Shown: positions 9,482-18,756, counted from the first letter of the stretch. The stretch is DNA of 36,837 bases from Crocosphaera sp. (GCA_030066295.1 JASJBX010000006.1:1-36837), one strand, 5' to 3'. The notes: generated by a model not told the origin, from the letters alone. Program-made: numbers and translations.

Positions 9482-10627
9482 ATGCTCATGAAATTTAAAA
9501 CGTTATTCTTGGTGGGAACCATCTCCACTTGCTTCACTCCCATGGCTGCACAAGCTCAAGCTCAGCCCAATCCCTTCCCTTTATATGATAATTTGTTTGT
9601 TGTGGGGGATAGTATTGCTGATGATGGAAATTTAAAGAATTATGGTGTCCTGGATTTTCCTCCCAGTGAGTTAGGGTACAATGACGGCCGTTTTACCAAT
9701 GGACTGACTTTTACAGAATACTTACACGACTTAGACAGCTTGATTCCTCAATCTCCGGAACTGTTTAGCTCACCCTATGACAGCACCAACAATGTTGCGG
9801 TTGGCGGTTCAGGAAGTGGAAATTTCCATGTCATCCCCGAATTATCCGGGTTCGCTGGATTAAACCAACAAGTACAACGGATAGCCCCCTTTCTTACTGA
9901 TCGTGATTTAGTGATCATGGTATCAGGGACCAATGACTATTTCTTTAATCAGGATCTATTTCAAGGTTTAGCCGATCCCAGCGCCGACCCCGTTGCTGTT
10001 TTAAGTGGGGTTGTTGATACCGTTGTGGGGAATATTACCGCTAACGTTCAAGCATTAAAAGAGGCCGGGGCAAAAAACGTCTTAGTGTTCGGCCAAGCTG
10101 ATTTAAGTCTTACCCCTGTTGCGGCTGATTTTGCCACTAATTATCCTCAATTGGCCAATGGTGGCGCGACCTTTCTCGCCACGGCACATAATAATCTCTT
10201 AGAAAATGCTCTCGATCAACTCTCTGAAGATCATGATATCAATGCTACGTTTTTTGATTTCAATCAATGGCTAGCAGGTGCAGTGGATGCCGCGCCACTA
10301 TTTGGCATCACAAGACCAACAGAGGCCTGTGTAGATGTGGATATCGTTCAATTTGCTGTGGGGAATGATAGCGTGTCTGGATCTTGTCTGAGTGATCCTG
10401 ATGCTAATCCTGCCGAATATGGCTTTTTTGATGAAACCCATCCCAGTGCAGGAGCCCATCAACTCTTAGCGGGTAGTGTGGGACTATTCCTGGTTGAAGA
10501 AGCCCAAAAAAATATGGGTGACGAGACTGCCGTTCCTGAACCCTTAACCATATTAGGTGCCGGAGCAGCTATCGGGTTTGGTGGTTTATTTAAACGCAAA
10601 TTGGCCAAAGCTGGTAAAAATAGCTAG
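9482..10627 (+). CDS. GDSL-type SGNH esterase with PEP-CTERM sorting tail
   Basis: The 381-residue protein is an exported hydrolase. It has a signal peptide (residues 1-26, cleaved near AQAQA) and SGNH block I VVGDSIADDG with nucleophile Ser44. The block III-like motif is GTND (149-152). Block V is DETHPSAGAH with catalytic Asp317 and His320. The C-terminus is a PEP-CTERM sorting signal: VPEP, a hydrophobic stretch (LTILGAGAAIGFGGLF) and a basic KRK end. GDSL enzymes cleave ester bonds in lipids or acylated polysaccharides; the substrate here is unknown. PEP-CTERM tails are processed by exosortases, none of which is in the window. ATG 9488 (Met3) is an equally plausible start. Confidence 0.9.
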   Translation: MLMKFKTLFLVGTISTCFTPMAAQAQAQPNPFPLYDNLFVVGDSIADDGNLKNYGVLDFPPSELGYNDGRFTNGLTFTEYLHDLDSLIPQSPELFSSPYDSTNNVAVGGSGSGNFHVIPELSGFAGLNQQVQRIAPFLTDRDLVIMVSGTNDYFFNQDLFQGLADPSADPVAVLSGVVDTVVGNITANVQALKEAGAKNVLVFGQADLSLTPVAADFATNYPQLANGGATFLATAHNNLLENALDQLSEDHDINATFFDFNQWLAGAVDAAPLFGITRPTEACVDVDIVQFAVGNDSVSGSCLSDPDANPAEYGFFDETHPSAGAHQLLAGSVGLFLVEEAQKNMGDETAVPEPLTILGAGAAIGFGGLFKRKLAKAGKNS

Positions 10628-10653
10628 AAAACACTGTTCCCTAACTTATTTTA

Positions 10654-10674
10654 GGGTTCAACTCCGTTGAACCC
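10654..10674 (+). terminator. Probable terminator of the GDSL esterase gene
   Basis: Perfect 9-bp hairpin GGGTTCAAC-TCC-GTTGAACCC, 27 bases after the stop, followed by a loosely T-rich stretch (AACTTCTAATTTTCTT). Confidence 0.65.
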
Positions 10675-10810
10675 AACTTCTAATTTTCTTCCTTATTCAT
10701 CGTTGTCCAAAAAAATAGAGTGGCTAATCGCCACCCTAAAGCAAAAAAATGTATATAATTTGACTGAGAACGGCTATAATCCAATCCGATTGACCGTACT
10801 GTATCTAGAA

Positions 10811-10840
10811 AAGGGGGTGAGGGCATAACTCACCCTTTTT
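10811..10840 (-). terminator. HLIP gene terminator
   Basis: Stem GGGTGAG/CTCACCC (with a GGCATAA-type loop) flanked by A and T runs lies immediately after the stop of the minus-strand HLIP gene. Read on the minus strand it ends CCCCCTTTTC. Confidence 0.75.
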
Positions 10841-10842
10841 AT

Positions 10843-10986
10843 TTACATTAAGCCCAATTGGGAAAGGATGCCTTGTCCGGTTAAGTATTCGGTAGCAATA
10901 CCAATGACGAAGCCGAGCATAGCTAAACGTCCGTTCCAGTTTTCAGCGAATGCGGTGAAGCCGAATTTAGTTTCTTGATTATCCAT
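10843..10986 (-). CDS. High-light-inducible protein (HLIP/SCP), single-helix CAB-like
   Basis: The 47-residue product reads MDNQETKFGFTAFAENWNGR and continues LAMLGFVIGIATEYLTG, ending LGLM. The ExxNGRxAMLGF chlorophyll-binding signature and single membrane helix are those of HLIPs. These bind chlorophyll and carotenoid and protect photosystem assembly and chlorophyll biosynthesis during high light or other stress. AGAGG upstream of the ATG may be the ribosome-binding site, and a terminator follows directly, so it is a monocistronic unit. Confidence 0.95.
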   Translation of the reverse strand: MDNQETKFGFTAFAENWNGRLAMLGFVIGIATEYLTGQGILSQLGLM

Positions 10987-11029
10987 AGTAATATACCTCT
11001 GTATTAGGTAACAGCAATTAAGTCAAGTG

Positions 11030-11050
11030 CTTGATTACAATCTTAACAAA
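11030..11050. promoter_or_regulatory. Possible HLR1/RpaB-type site upstream of the HLIP gene
   Basis: ATTACAAT followed by CTTAACAAA approximates two TTACA direct-repeat halves of an HLR1 element, the site bound by RpaB at cyanobacterial high-light genes. It lies about 45-65 bases before the HLIP start, next to a TTGACT -35-like hexamer on the minus strand. The second half deviates from the consensus, so this is tentative. Confidence 0.3.
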
Positions 11051-11098
11051 ACTTTTTAGACATTGCAAGATTTCTTTACATTATCTCGGACAATTTTT

Positions 11099-11749
11099 CT
11101 AGTTGGCGATCGCAGCAATATTGTTACGGATTTCTTGTTGTAACAGAGGATCACCCGCTTTTTGGGCGAGATATAAAGCCTCTTGGTAATATTGAAGAGC
11201 AGTTGAGGCTTTTCCCGTTAGGTTATAAATTTCTCCCATATTATTCAAGGTTTTAGCTGTATCTACTGGCTTATCTACCTGTTGAGTAATGGGGAGGGCC
11301 CGTTGATAGTAAGTCAGGGCTTCTTGATATTGTCCCAGACTTTGATAGGAAGCCCCCATATTATTGAGAGCAGCCCCAACCACACGGCGATCGCCACTCT
11401 GCTGAGCAATGGGCAAAGCTTGTTCATAGTACCCTAACGCGGTAGAAGGTTGTTGTAAATCATGATAATTTAACCCCAGTCCCACTAAAGCAAACGCCTG
11501 AAGATTTTTTTTGTTATGTTGTTGAGCAATTTCGAGAATTTGTTGCCAACTCCCGATCGCTTGCTGAGACTGGCCTTGTTCGGTTTGTAGTTTAGCTTCC
11601 TCTGTCAATTGTAGTATAGTTGTTTCTATGCTTTCTGTTTCCCCCCAACTGGGTTGAGAGGTAGCGGTTAGGGTAACAGGGGTTAAACACAGAGTAAGGA
11701 TAAATAAACGAGAAATAAGAGGATTTATCATGGGTTTAAATTGATACAT
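11099..11749 (-). CDS. Secreted tetratricopeptide-repeat protein
   Basis: The 216-residue product has a signal peptide (hydrophobic core LISRLFILTLCLTPVTLTA) and three to four TPR units. The clearest are AAALNNMGASYQSLGQYQEALTYY-like (about 127-160) and TLNNMGEIYNLTGKASTALQYY-like (about 166-200), with GLGLNYHDLQQPSTALGYY before them. TPR arrays form protein-binding superhelices; this one probably acts as a periplasmic scaffold, with unknown partner. ATG 11731 (Met7) would give a tighter signal peptide and is a good alternative start. Confidence 0.85.
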   Translation of the reverse strand: MYQFKPMINPLISRLFILTLCLTPVTLTATSQPSWGETESIETTILQLTEEAKLQTEQGQSQQAIGSWQQILEIAQQHNKKNLQAFALVGLGLNYHDLQQPSTALGYYEQALPIAQQSGDRRVVGAALNNMGASYQSLGQYQEALTYYQRALPITQQVDKPVDTAKTLNNMGEIYNLTGKASTALQYYQEALYLAQKAGDPLLQQEIRNNIAAIAN

Positions 11750-12219
11750 AGGGTTAAAGTTTGTTGATAACTGTTTACTAAGTAAAATTGTGTAATATTA
11801 ATCAAATTTCTTGAATCAAGTATCAGTAATTCTCAAGAAAGCATAAGTTATAAATAGGTTAAGCCTCGGAATCAATAATATTATTATAATTTATTTAATA
11901 TCTTTTATGTTAGGTAAAAACATTAAAGATATTGATAAAAGCTCAGTAAAAATACTTGATTCACAAAGATTACTAGATAAAGATAATAGGTAAGAACTCT
12001 TATTATTAATATTAATTATAAGCATTCAAAGATTTATTGAATACGCTTACTTTTAGGAAGAGGTAAAAATGATTGACTTTTGACTTCTAACTTTTGACTT
12101 GTGAACCCAGAGTCCTTCCATTTTGCTTTGGAGTATAATTTGTCTGCAAAAATGAAATGCGACCCTTTAATCTGCTACAATCTAGCCTAAACCTAATTCT
12201 CTGAGGAAGTGATCTATCT
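11750..12219. other. AT-rich 470-bp spacer
   Basis: This spacer separates two divergently transcribed genes and must hold both promoters. A 28-codon frame at 11907-11993 lacks a convincing ribosome-binding site. Heptameric repeats lie at 12072-12100. I see no other structure. Confidence 0.5.
12072..12100. repeat. Heptameric tandem repeat (STRR-like)
   Basis: Consecutive units TTTTGAC (12078-12084), TTCTAAC, TTTTGAC and TT follow a partial ATTGAC unit. Same family as 2950-2980. Confidence 0.7.
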
Positions 12220-13956
12220 GTGTTTAAAAAACGATTGTATACTGGTTCTTGCCGTTTCCTATTATCTTTATGTTTAGGAACCTCTTTAATTTTGAGTAGC
12301 TGTAATTCCCCAAATAAAACTGGAACAAATACTCAAAGTGATAACGATACTTTGAAGTTATTGTATTGGCAAGCTCCCACCATTCTTAACCCCCATTTAT
12401 CTACAGGTTTAAAGGATACAGAAGCAAGTCGAATTACCTTAGAACCTTTAGCCAGTTATGATAAAGAGGGGGAACTCATTCCCTTTTTAGCTGCTGAAAT
12501 TCCCACGTTTGAGAATGGAGGTATTGCCGAGGATGGAAAGTCGGTTACTTGGCAATTAAAACAAGATATAAAATGGTCTGATGGAACCCCATTTACTGCC
12601 GATGATGTGGTGTTTACTTATGAGTTTTTAAGTAACCCTAAAGTGGGAGCCACCAGTTCAGGTGATTATGAAATTATTGAAGCAGTTGAAGCCATTGATG
12701 ATCACAGAGTAAAAATTACATTTAAAAGGGTTAATCCTGCATGGAATCGATTCTTCATTGGTTCATCTGGATTAATTTTACCCCGTCATATTTATGAAGA
12801 ATATAACGGAGAAAATGCGAGACAAGCTCCAGCTAATTTGTTACCCATTGGTACCGGTCCTTATAAAGTTGTTGAATTTAAACCTGGTGATGTCGTTGTT
12901 TATGAACCCAATTCTTACTTCAGAAATGCTGAAGAATTAGGCTTCAAACGCATTGAATTAAAAGGAGGAGGAGATGCCACTTCTGCCGCCCGTGCAGTGT
13001 TACAAACTGGGGATGCAGACTACGCTTTTAACCTACAAATAGAAGCCCCTATTTTGCAACAATTAGAAACAGGAGGACAAGGAAAAATTGTCTCAACTTT
13101 AGGCACTATAAGCGAGCGTATTTTATTGAATTTTTCTGATCCGAACAAAGTAACAGCAGATGGGGAACGCTCAAATATAAATAATCCCCATCCTTTTTTG
13201 AGTGAGAAAATGGTTAGAGAAGCCTTTAGTTTGGCCATTGATCGAGATACCATCGCTCAGCAATTATATGGTATTACTGGGCAACCGACAGCTAATATTT
13301 TACTGTTACCTGAACAATATAAGTCTTCTAATACTTCTTACGAGTTTGACTTAGAAAAGGCTCAAGAATTATTAGATGAAGCAGGATGGAAGGATACCAA
13401 TAATAATAGGATAAGAGATAAAAATGGAGTGGAGATGAAAGTCGTTTTTCAAACATCAGTTAATCCCTTAAGACAAAAAACACAAGAAATTATCAAACAA
13501 GGTTTAGAATCTATTGGTATCGAAGTAGAATTGAAAAGCATTGATGCTAGTATTTTCTTCTCTGGCGATCCATCAAATAATGATACAGTTGAACATTTTT
13601 ATGCTGATTTACAGATGTTTACCACAGGAAATTATAGTCCAGATCCCACTAACTATATGCAGGGTTATAAGTGTGATGAAATTCCCCAAAAAGCGAATAA
13701 TTGGGTAGGGGATAATTACACTCGTTATTGTAATTCTGACTATGATCAATTATGGGAAGCTTCAACTCAAGAATTAGACCCCAAAATAAGAGAAGAACTT
13801 TTCATAGAAATGAATGATATTTTAGTCAACAATGTTGTTGTTATTCCTTTGGTTCATCGTGCCGATGTTGCTGCGATTAGTAATCGTTTACAGGGATTTG
13901 AATTAACCCCTTGGGACCGTAATACTTGGAACATTAAAGACTGGAAACTTGAATAA
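12220..13956 (+). CDS. Peptide/nickel-type ABC transporter substrate-binding lipoprotein (family 5)
   Basis: The 578-residue protein is a periplasmic solute-binding protein of the OppA/DppA class (SBP family 5). The start is a GTG with GAGGA 12 bases upstream. A lipoprotein signal ends in the lipobox LSSC (Cys28). Typical features follow: YWQAPTILNPHLSTG, the GKSVTWQLKQDIKWSDGTPF motif of the family, and VREAFSLAIDRDTIAQQLYG. It captures oligopeptides or similar ligands for import. No permease or ATPase is adjacent; the DppB-like permease at 7132-8088 is the nearest candidate partner. Confidence 0.92.
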   Translation: MFKKRLYTGSCRFLLSLCLGTSLILSSCNSPNKTGTNTQSDNDTLKLLYWQAPTILNPHLSTGLKDTEASRITLEPLASYDKEGELIPFLAAEIPTFENGGIAEDGKSVTWQLKQDIKWSDGTPFTADDVVFTYEFLSNPKVGATSSGDYEIIEAVEAIDDHRVKITFKRVNPAWNRFFIGSSGLILPRHIYEEYNGENARQAPANLLPIGTGPYKVVEFKPGDVVVYEPNSYFRNAEELGFKRIELKGGGDATSAARAVLQTGDADYAFNLQIEAPILQQLETGGQGKIVSTLGTISERILLNFSDPNKVTADGERSNINNPHPFLSEKMVREAFSLAIDRDTIAQQLYGITGQPTANILLLPEQYKSSNTSYEFDLEKAQELLDEAGWKDTNNNRIRDKNGVEMKVVFQTSVNPLRQKTQEIIKQGLESIGIEVELKSIDASIFFSGDPSNNDTVEHFYADLQMFTTGNYSPDPTNYMQGYKCDEIPQKANNWVGDNYTRYCNSDYDQLWEASTQELDPKIREELFIEMNDILVNNVVVIPLVHRADVAAISNRLQGFELTPWDRNTWNIKDWKLE

Positions 13957-14106
13957 ACTGAAATTTTGGGCAAGTCAATTACTACTAATTTATGCTCATC
14001 TCATATTTAAAATGCTGGTTATACAGTAATATATACTATGCTTAACTATTAGTTAAATGCCAAAATAATAAAGCTCTATTTTTAAAGTTATACCGCTACG
14101 CGAAAG

Positions 14107-14129
14107 GCAAAAGTCAAAAGTCAAAAGTT
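14107..14129. repeat. Heptameric tandem repeat, inverted orientation
   Basis: GCAAAA, GTCAAAA, GTCAAAA, GTT: the complement of the TTTTGAC units found at 12072-12100. Confidence 0.65.
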
Positions 14130-14306
14130 CCTCACTCCGTTTCGGCTCTAGCGAACAAAAGTAGGCCAGAATTGATTCAGTGATTAATTTTTCCATGTCA
14201 TCTCATTGACTATCAATATTAAGAATTATTTTCAATCAATAGGCCAAAAGCAAAAAATTAATGATGATGAGTTATAATTAATTGTGTACTTTAAAAATCT
14301 ATTATG

Positions 14307-14352
14307 ATTCCAGTAGCTCAGTTTTTACTACTGAAAACTGAGCTACTGGAAT
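14307..14352. repeat. Perfect 19-bp-arm hairpin upstream of the aminotransferase gene
   Basis: Positions 14307-14325 and 14334-14352 are exact reverse complements around an 8-nt loop TACTACTG. The arms contain CCAGTAGCTCAG. No T run follows on either strand, so it is not an ordinary terminator. It ends 47 bases before the ATG at 14400 and could be a leader hairpin, an operator or a small palindromic repeat. Confidence 0.7.
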
Positions 14353-14399
14353 GATAGTAGCGATGACAATTTAGCGAATCACTTAAAGGAACTTTACTA

Positions 14400-15638
14400 A
14401 TGAATACATTGGCTCTACTTGGTGGAACTCCTACAATAGAAACACCTTTTCCTCAATGGCCTATTTTTGGAAAATCAGAACAAGAAGCCATTCTTCCAAT
14501 CTTGAATAGTGGTCAATGGGATAAAGATAATCCAATAGTCAAGAATATTGAACAGGAATTTGCTCATTTTCAGGGATGTAAGTATGGTTTAGTTGTTACA
14601 AATGGAACACATAGTTTGGAAATTATTTTACGAGGTTTGGGGATTGGATATGGAGATGAAGTAATTGTTCCTGATTATACCTTTGTTGCCACAGCTTCTG
14701 CCGTTATTATGGTAGGTGCAAAACCGATATTAGTCGATGTTTGTTCGCAAACAATGACCTTAGATCCAGCAGAATTTGAGAAAGCAATTAGTCCAAAAAC
14801 TAAGGCTGTGATGGTTGTTCATTTAGGGGGAATTATAGGTCATATTGACGACATTTTACGAATAGCTAAAAAGTATGAAATATCAGTAATTGAAGATGCT
14901 GCTCATGCTCATGGTTCAACAATAAAAGGAAAATTAGCTGGAAGTTTAGGTATAGCTGGATCATTTAGTTTTCAGACTTCCAAAACTCTAACTTCTGGAG
15001 AAGGAGGAGCTATTGTAACTAATAATAAAAAACTCTTTGAAAAGTGCTGGACTTTAGTTAACTGTGGGAGAAAATTAGAAAAGTCATCGGGAAAATATTA
15101 TGAAGCTGGTTCTAATTGTCGAATGACTGCATTTCAAGCTGCTATCCTCTCATCGCAGTTAAAAAGGTTTAAAACTCAAATCCCTCAACGCTTATATAAT
15201 ATTAAAATTTTAGATGATGCGTTAAGTCAGATTGAAGGAATTACTCCTCAATATCGCCCCATTGAAAACAATGCACCAGGATATTTATATATTTTCTACT
15301 ATGATACTAAAGCTTTCAATAATCTCCATCGTCGTCTATTTGTTGAAGCACTCAAAGCTGAGGGAATCCCTAGTTCAATATCTGCATTTCCACCACTTCA
15401 TCAAACTGGAATATTCAAAAAACAGGAACTAAAATTTCCTAATACTGAACAAATTGCGTCTAAGACCGTTTGGATTCCACATCCAGTACTTTTAGGAAAT
15501 CAACAACAAATAGAAGGAATTATCAAGGCAATTCAAAAAATTCAAGATCATTCTAAAAAATTAAATAGTATGACTAATACTTTAGTTTTAGGAAAAGCAG
15601 CTATTCAAAAAAAAATTGAGAGTAAGTTTTGGGAATAA
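14400..15638 (+). CDS. DegT/DnrJ/EryC1/StrS-family PLP-dependent aminotransferase
   Basis: The 412-residue protein belongs to the sugar aminotransferase family acting on nucleotide-linked keto-sugars or cyclitols. Visible features are the N-terminal LALLGGTPTIETPFPQWP and the PLP-phosphate-binding VTNGTHSLE. The pyridine-contacting Asp166 lies in VIEDAAHAHG. The Schiff-base Lys195 lies in SFQTSKTLTSGEGG. The LLGGTP start resembles glutamine:scyllo-inosose-type members. A roughly 25-residue tail (after HSKKLNSMTN) extends past the usual end. AAGGA before the ATG is a good ribosome-binding site. No sugar-pathway genes adjoin it, and the codon use is AT-rich, so the pathway cannot be named. Confidence 0.93.
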   Translation: MNTLALLGGTPTIETPFPQWPIFGKSEQEAILPILNSGQWDKDNPIVKNIEQEFAHFQGCKYGLVVTNGTHSLEIILRGLGIGYGDEVIVPDYTFVATASAVIMVGAKPILVDVCSQTMTLDPAEFEKAISPKTKAVMVVHLGGIIGHIDDILRIAKKYEISVIEDAAHAHGSTIKGKLAGSLGIAGSFSFQTSKTLTSGEGGAIVTNNKKLFEKCWTLVNCGRKLEKSSGKYYEAGSNCRMTAFQAAILSSQLKRFKTQIPQRLYNIKILDDALSQIEGITPQYRPIENNAPGYLYIFYYDTKAFNNLHRRLFVEALKAEGIPSSISAFPPLHQTGIFKKQELKFPNTEQIASKTVWIPHPVLLGNQQQIEGIIKAIQKIQDHSKKLNSMTNTLVLGKAAIQKKIESKFWE

Positions 15639-15673
15639 CCAAATCAGGTGGAAGATATGAGAAATCCCCTGAC

Positions 15674-17047
15674 TTATGTCATGGTTTCAGGGCGAACAAT
15701 CTTTTTAAATTCTTCTTGGGTAAGAAATCCTAATTCGACACAAGCTGCTTCTAAGGTTGTGTTTTTTTCATAGGCTTTTTTGGCAACTTTTGCTGCGTTA
15801 TCGTAACCGATATGAGGATTTAATGCGGTGACTAACATCAAAGAATTGTTGACATAATGTTCGATTTGTTGTTGATTAATTTTTAAGCCAGCAACTAAAT
15901 GATCGCTAAAGGATGAACAAGAATCGGTTAATAATTTAATAGAGTTTAACAGATTAAAAATAAGTAACGGTTTAAAGACATTTAACTCAAAATTGCCCTG
16001 ACTTCCCGCAATACCAATGGCAGTATCATAACCCATTACTTGTACACAAACCATGGTCATTGCTTCGCATTGTGTGGGATTAACTTTTCCTGGCATAATA
16101 GAAGATCCTGGTTCATTGGCAGGTAAAATAAGTTCTCCGATCCCACAACGAGGACCCGATCCCAGCCAGCGAATATCGTTGGCTATTTTCATCAATGAAC
16201 AGGCCAATGTTTTCAGGGTTCCACTACACATTATAATAGCATCATGGGCAGCTAAAGCAGCGAATTTGTTATCGGCTGAAATGAAGGGTAAATCGGTTAT
16301 TCGAGCAATTTCTTGAGCTACTTTTTCGGCAAATTCCGGGTGGGTATTCAACCCTGTTCCGACGGCGGTTCCCCCGATGGCTAATTCATATAAATCAGGT
16401 AAACTTAATTGGATTCTTTCTATATCTTGGTTCAGTTGGAAAATATACCCTGAAAATTCTTGCCCTAGGGTTAAAGGGACTGCATCCATTAGATGAGTGC
16501 GACCAATTTTAACGATGTTTTGAAATTCTTGTGTTTTTGTCTCTAAACTATCTCGTAATTTAGCGATCGCAGGTAATAATCGATGGGTAATTTCTTCTAC
16601 TGCAGCGATGTGCATTGCAGTGGGAAAGGTATCATTAGAAGACTGAGACATATTAACATGATCATTCGGATGAATAGGATCTTTACTGCCTAATATTCCT
16701 CCTGCTAATTCAATGGCGCGGTTAGCAATGACTTCGTTAGCATTCATGTTAGTTTGGGTACCGCTTCCGGTTTGCCAAATTTTCAGAGGAAAGTGATCAT
16801 CTAGGTTTCCTGATATCACTTCATCGGCTGCTTGTACGATTAATTCTGCTTTTTTAGAGTCTAATTTTTCCAAGTCTTTGTTAACAATAGCTGTCGCTTT
16901 TTTGAGAATACCGATCGCCCGAATCATTTCTCGGGGCATTATATCATCACCAATGGCAAAATAACGAAGCGATCGCTGGGTTTGTGCGCCCCAATAAGCT
17001 TCTGATGGTACTTCAATTTTCCCCATACTATCCTGTTCAATTCTCAT
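15674..17047 (-). CDS. fumC: Class II fumarate hydratase
   Basis: FumC reversibly hydrates fumarate to L-malate without an iron-sulfur cluster. The 457-residue protein has the fumarase/aspartase superfamily signature [16 protein letters not shown], the active-site [30 protein letters not shown], and [16 protein letters not shown]. These make a fumarase rather than an argininosuccinate lyase or aspartase the best reading. AAGGAT upstream of the ATG supports the start. It is the last gene of a minus-strand set with the HTTM protein (17-bp gap) and its partner. No terminator is obvious. Confidence 0.96.
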   Translation of the reverse strand: MRIEQDSMGKIEVPSEAYWGAQTQRSLRYFAIGDDIMPREMIRAIGILKKATAIVNKDLEKLDSKKAELIVQAADEVISGNLDDHFPLKIWQTGSGTQTNMNANEVIANRAIELAGGILGSKDPIHPNDHVNMSQSSNDTFPTAMHIAAVEEITHRLLPAIAKLRDSLETKTQEFQNIVKIGRTHLMDAVPLTLGQEFSGYIFQLNQDIERIQLSLPDLYELAIGGTAVGTGLNTHPEFAEKVAQEIARITDLPFISADNKFAALAAHDAIIMCSGTLKTLACSLMKIANDIRWLGSGPRCGIGELILPANEPGSSIMPGKVNPTQCEAMTMVCVQVMGYDTAIGIAGSQGNFELNVFKPLLIFNLLNSIKLLTDSCSSFSDHLVAGLKINQQQIEHYVNNSLMLVTALNPHIGYDNAAKVAKKAYEKNTTLEAACVELGFLTQEEFKKIVRPETMT

Positions 17048-17064
17048 TTTTTTATCCTTATTTT

Positions 17065-18054
17065 TTATGAATTAACTTTGTTTTCTATGAGCAGTTTTTG
17101 AGTAAACAAATTGCATTGTTTTTTGAACTTTGAAGCCACTTTCTTGATAACTTCAGCATCCAAAAATAAAGTATAAGAAATCAGCATCACCAGACTAAAT
17201 TGTAAGACAAATTCATTCATGACAATAGCAATAGAAATATGGAATAATGCCATCATACTTAATATCCAATATTTTGTCCGTTTAAACCAGACGAAAATAG
17301 GGAAGAAAAACTCAAGAATTAAAGCACTATAAGTTGTAACAATACTCAAGAAATAATTGTGAAATAAATCAACATCAGTAAAACGAAACCAAGCATCATA
17401 CAAAGAAACATAGTACATGATACTGCCATCTCGCCAGGCAATATCACTATACAGTTTATCGATCGCAGATAAAGGATAAATCAAGGCAATAGAAATCTGT
17501 AGTAACCTTAAGGCCCAAACGGACTGTTTGGGAGGGATATAATTGAGGATATTACGACGTTTATGTAGTAATTTAGCCCGAAATATATTATCAACGGATA
17601 AACTGTTTCCTAGGGTAGCAAAACAACTGTAAAATAACAACATTTGAATCACAATATCCTTGCTATCAATAATCGCAGAATTACGATTACATAAAGAAAA
17701 CCAGAAGATGTATAAAATGATGGTAACAATACGAGTCCCAAAACCGATAATAAAACAGAAGGTTGTCCCTAAACCAAGTCCATAAATTACCCAGATAAAT
17801 TGAGGATTGTTAGACAGAGCAAAAATAGACTTAAGAGACGCTAAAAACCAGCCACCTCGAGCATTAATAAATCGCTCTAGAGAGACAATTCCATGGACTC
17901 CATAATACTCGTTCCAGTGAAAATAACTAAGTAATAAAATATTGAGAATAAATAGACCAAAAACAATCCGAAATACCCCTAAACTCAAGGTTGATTCTTT
18001 GGCAAACCAAAAATTATACAATTTTTTAGCAGCATTTTTAATCAATTCTTGCAT
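17065..18054 (-). CDS. HTTM-domain polytopic membrane protein (vitamin K carboxylase-like)
   Basis: The 329-residue protein has about eight membrane segments and the HTTM start [18 protein letters not shown]...[21 protein letters not shown] proteins are related to vitamin K-dependent gamma-carboxylase. The segment [20 protein letters not shown] (Lys200) resembles the lysine-containing KL...W..G region that includes the catalytic base of the carboxylase; this is inference. Bacterial members have no settled function. The ATG lies inside the preceding gene (13-nt overlap) with AGGAG seven bases ahead, indicating translational coupling. fumC follows 17 bases later. Confidence 0.85.
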   Translation of the reverse strand: MQELIKNAAKKLYNFWFAKESTLSLGVFRIVFGLFILNILLLSYFHWNEYYGVHGIVSLERFINARGGWFLASLKSIFALSNNPQFIWVIYGLGLGTTFCFIIGFGTRIVTIILYIFWFSLCNRNSAIIDSKDIVIQMLLFYSCFATLGNSLSVDNIFRAKLLHKRRNILNYIPPKQSVWALRLLQISIALIYPLSAIDKLYSDIAWRDGSIMYYVSLYDAWFRFTDVDLFHNYFLSIVTTYSALILEFFFPIFVWFKRTKYWILSMMALFHISIAIVMNEFVLQFSLVMLISYTLFLDAEVIKKVASKFKKQCNLFTQKLLIENKVNS

Positions 18055-18584
18055 TGATATTCTCCTAATTTTCCTAAATCACTAAACTCTTCTGTTAGAT
18101 ATTGTTTCCTGATAGCTGCCTGTTGAGGAGGCAAAATTTGTCGCCAAAAGAAATCATAACGGATCGCTTTAATAGAATTAGTTTCATTTTGATACTTTCG
18201 GCATAAATAATCACTATAATGATAACGAGCGTCGGGATAAACAAAGAGATTCTGATGCAGTTTCCCTTCTCTAAAATCCATAAACTGTTTCTCAAAAAAT
18301 CCCTTTTCTTCATCAGCAAAAATAGGCAATATTTCCGTGGTTTTATTATCATGAATTGCCACGATTTCTATTCGCCAGCTAAAGCGATCAACCACAGAAA
18401 ACATTCGCCACTGGGAACCCATTCCCGTTAGGGCAGTAAACCGAGCAAATAGATGGGGAAAAATCGGACTATTAAGGGGTGTATTATGAACAAGATGAGA
18501 ACCCAAAGAACCGATGATGATGACAATGATGCCAAATTTTTTAAGATAGTTAACAGATTTATTTGCTACTAATTGAGATATCAT
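18042..18584 (-). CDS. Single-TM partner of the HTTM protein
   Basis: The 180-residue protein has one N-terminal membrane segment (about residues 15-33, KKFGIIVIIIGSLGSHLVHN). A soluble part of about 145 residues follows, including GMGSQWRMFSVVDRFSWRIEIVAI-like beta-rich sequence and a basic C-terminal half ending LGEYQCKN. I know of no assigned function. Its 13-nt overlap with the HTTM gene suggests that the two products work together, the partner probably facing the periplasm. It is the first gene of the set ending in fumC. Confidence 0.75.
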   Translation of the reverse strand: MISQLVANKSVNYLKKFGIIVIIIGSLGSHLVHNTPLNSPIFPHLFARFTALTGMGSQWRMFSVVDRFSWRIEIVAIHDNKTTEILPIFADEEKGFFEKQFMDFREGKLHQNLFVYPDARYHYSDYLCRKYQNETNSIKAIRYDFFWRQILPPQQAAIRKQYLTEEFSDLGKLGEYQCKN

Positions 18585-18703
18585 GTTTCCCTCTTTTATG
18601 GTTTAGTTATTGACCAGAAGAAAGACAGTGCCTAAATTCTATAAATCTTCAAGCTTTAACCCATCAGATTATAGATTTTCTTAACTTACTTAACGTTTTT
18701 TCT

Positions 18704-18729
18704 AAAAAAAAAACCCGCCGAAGCGGGTT
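18704..18729 (-). terminator. Terminator of the amino-acid-binding lipoprotein gene
   Basis: On the minus strand AACCCGC-TTCG-GCGGGTT is followed by a run of eight or more T. A stable UUCG-type tetraloop makes this a textbook intrinsic terminator, 28 bases after the stop. Confidence 0.92.
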
Positions 18730-18756
18730 ATATTTCTTAATAGTTGAAATTGAACC

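Larger units (their letters stand above)
13957..14399. other. 443-bp spacer with repeats and hairpin
   Basis: There is no supported gene here. The spacer holds a reversed heptamer repeat (14107-14129), preceded by CCGCTACGCG, and a perfect long hairpin at 14307-14352. The aminotransferase promoter probably lies within it. Confidence 0.5.

Noticed and set aside
11907-11993. 28-codon frame in the AT-rich spacer
   Set aside because: Too short, no ribosome-binding site, and composition matches the spacer.
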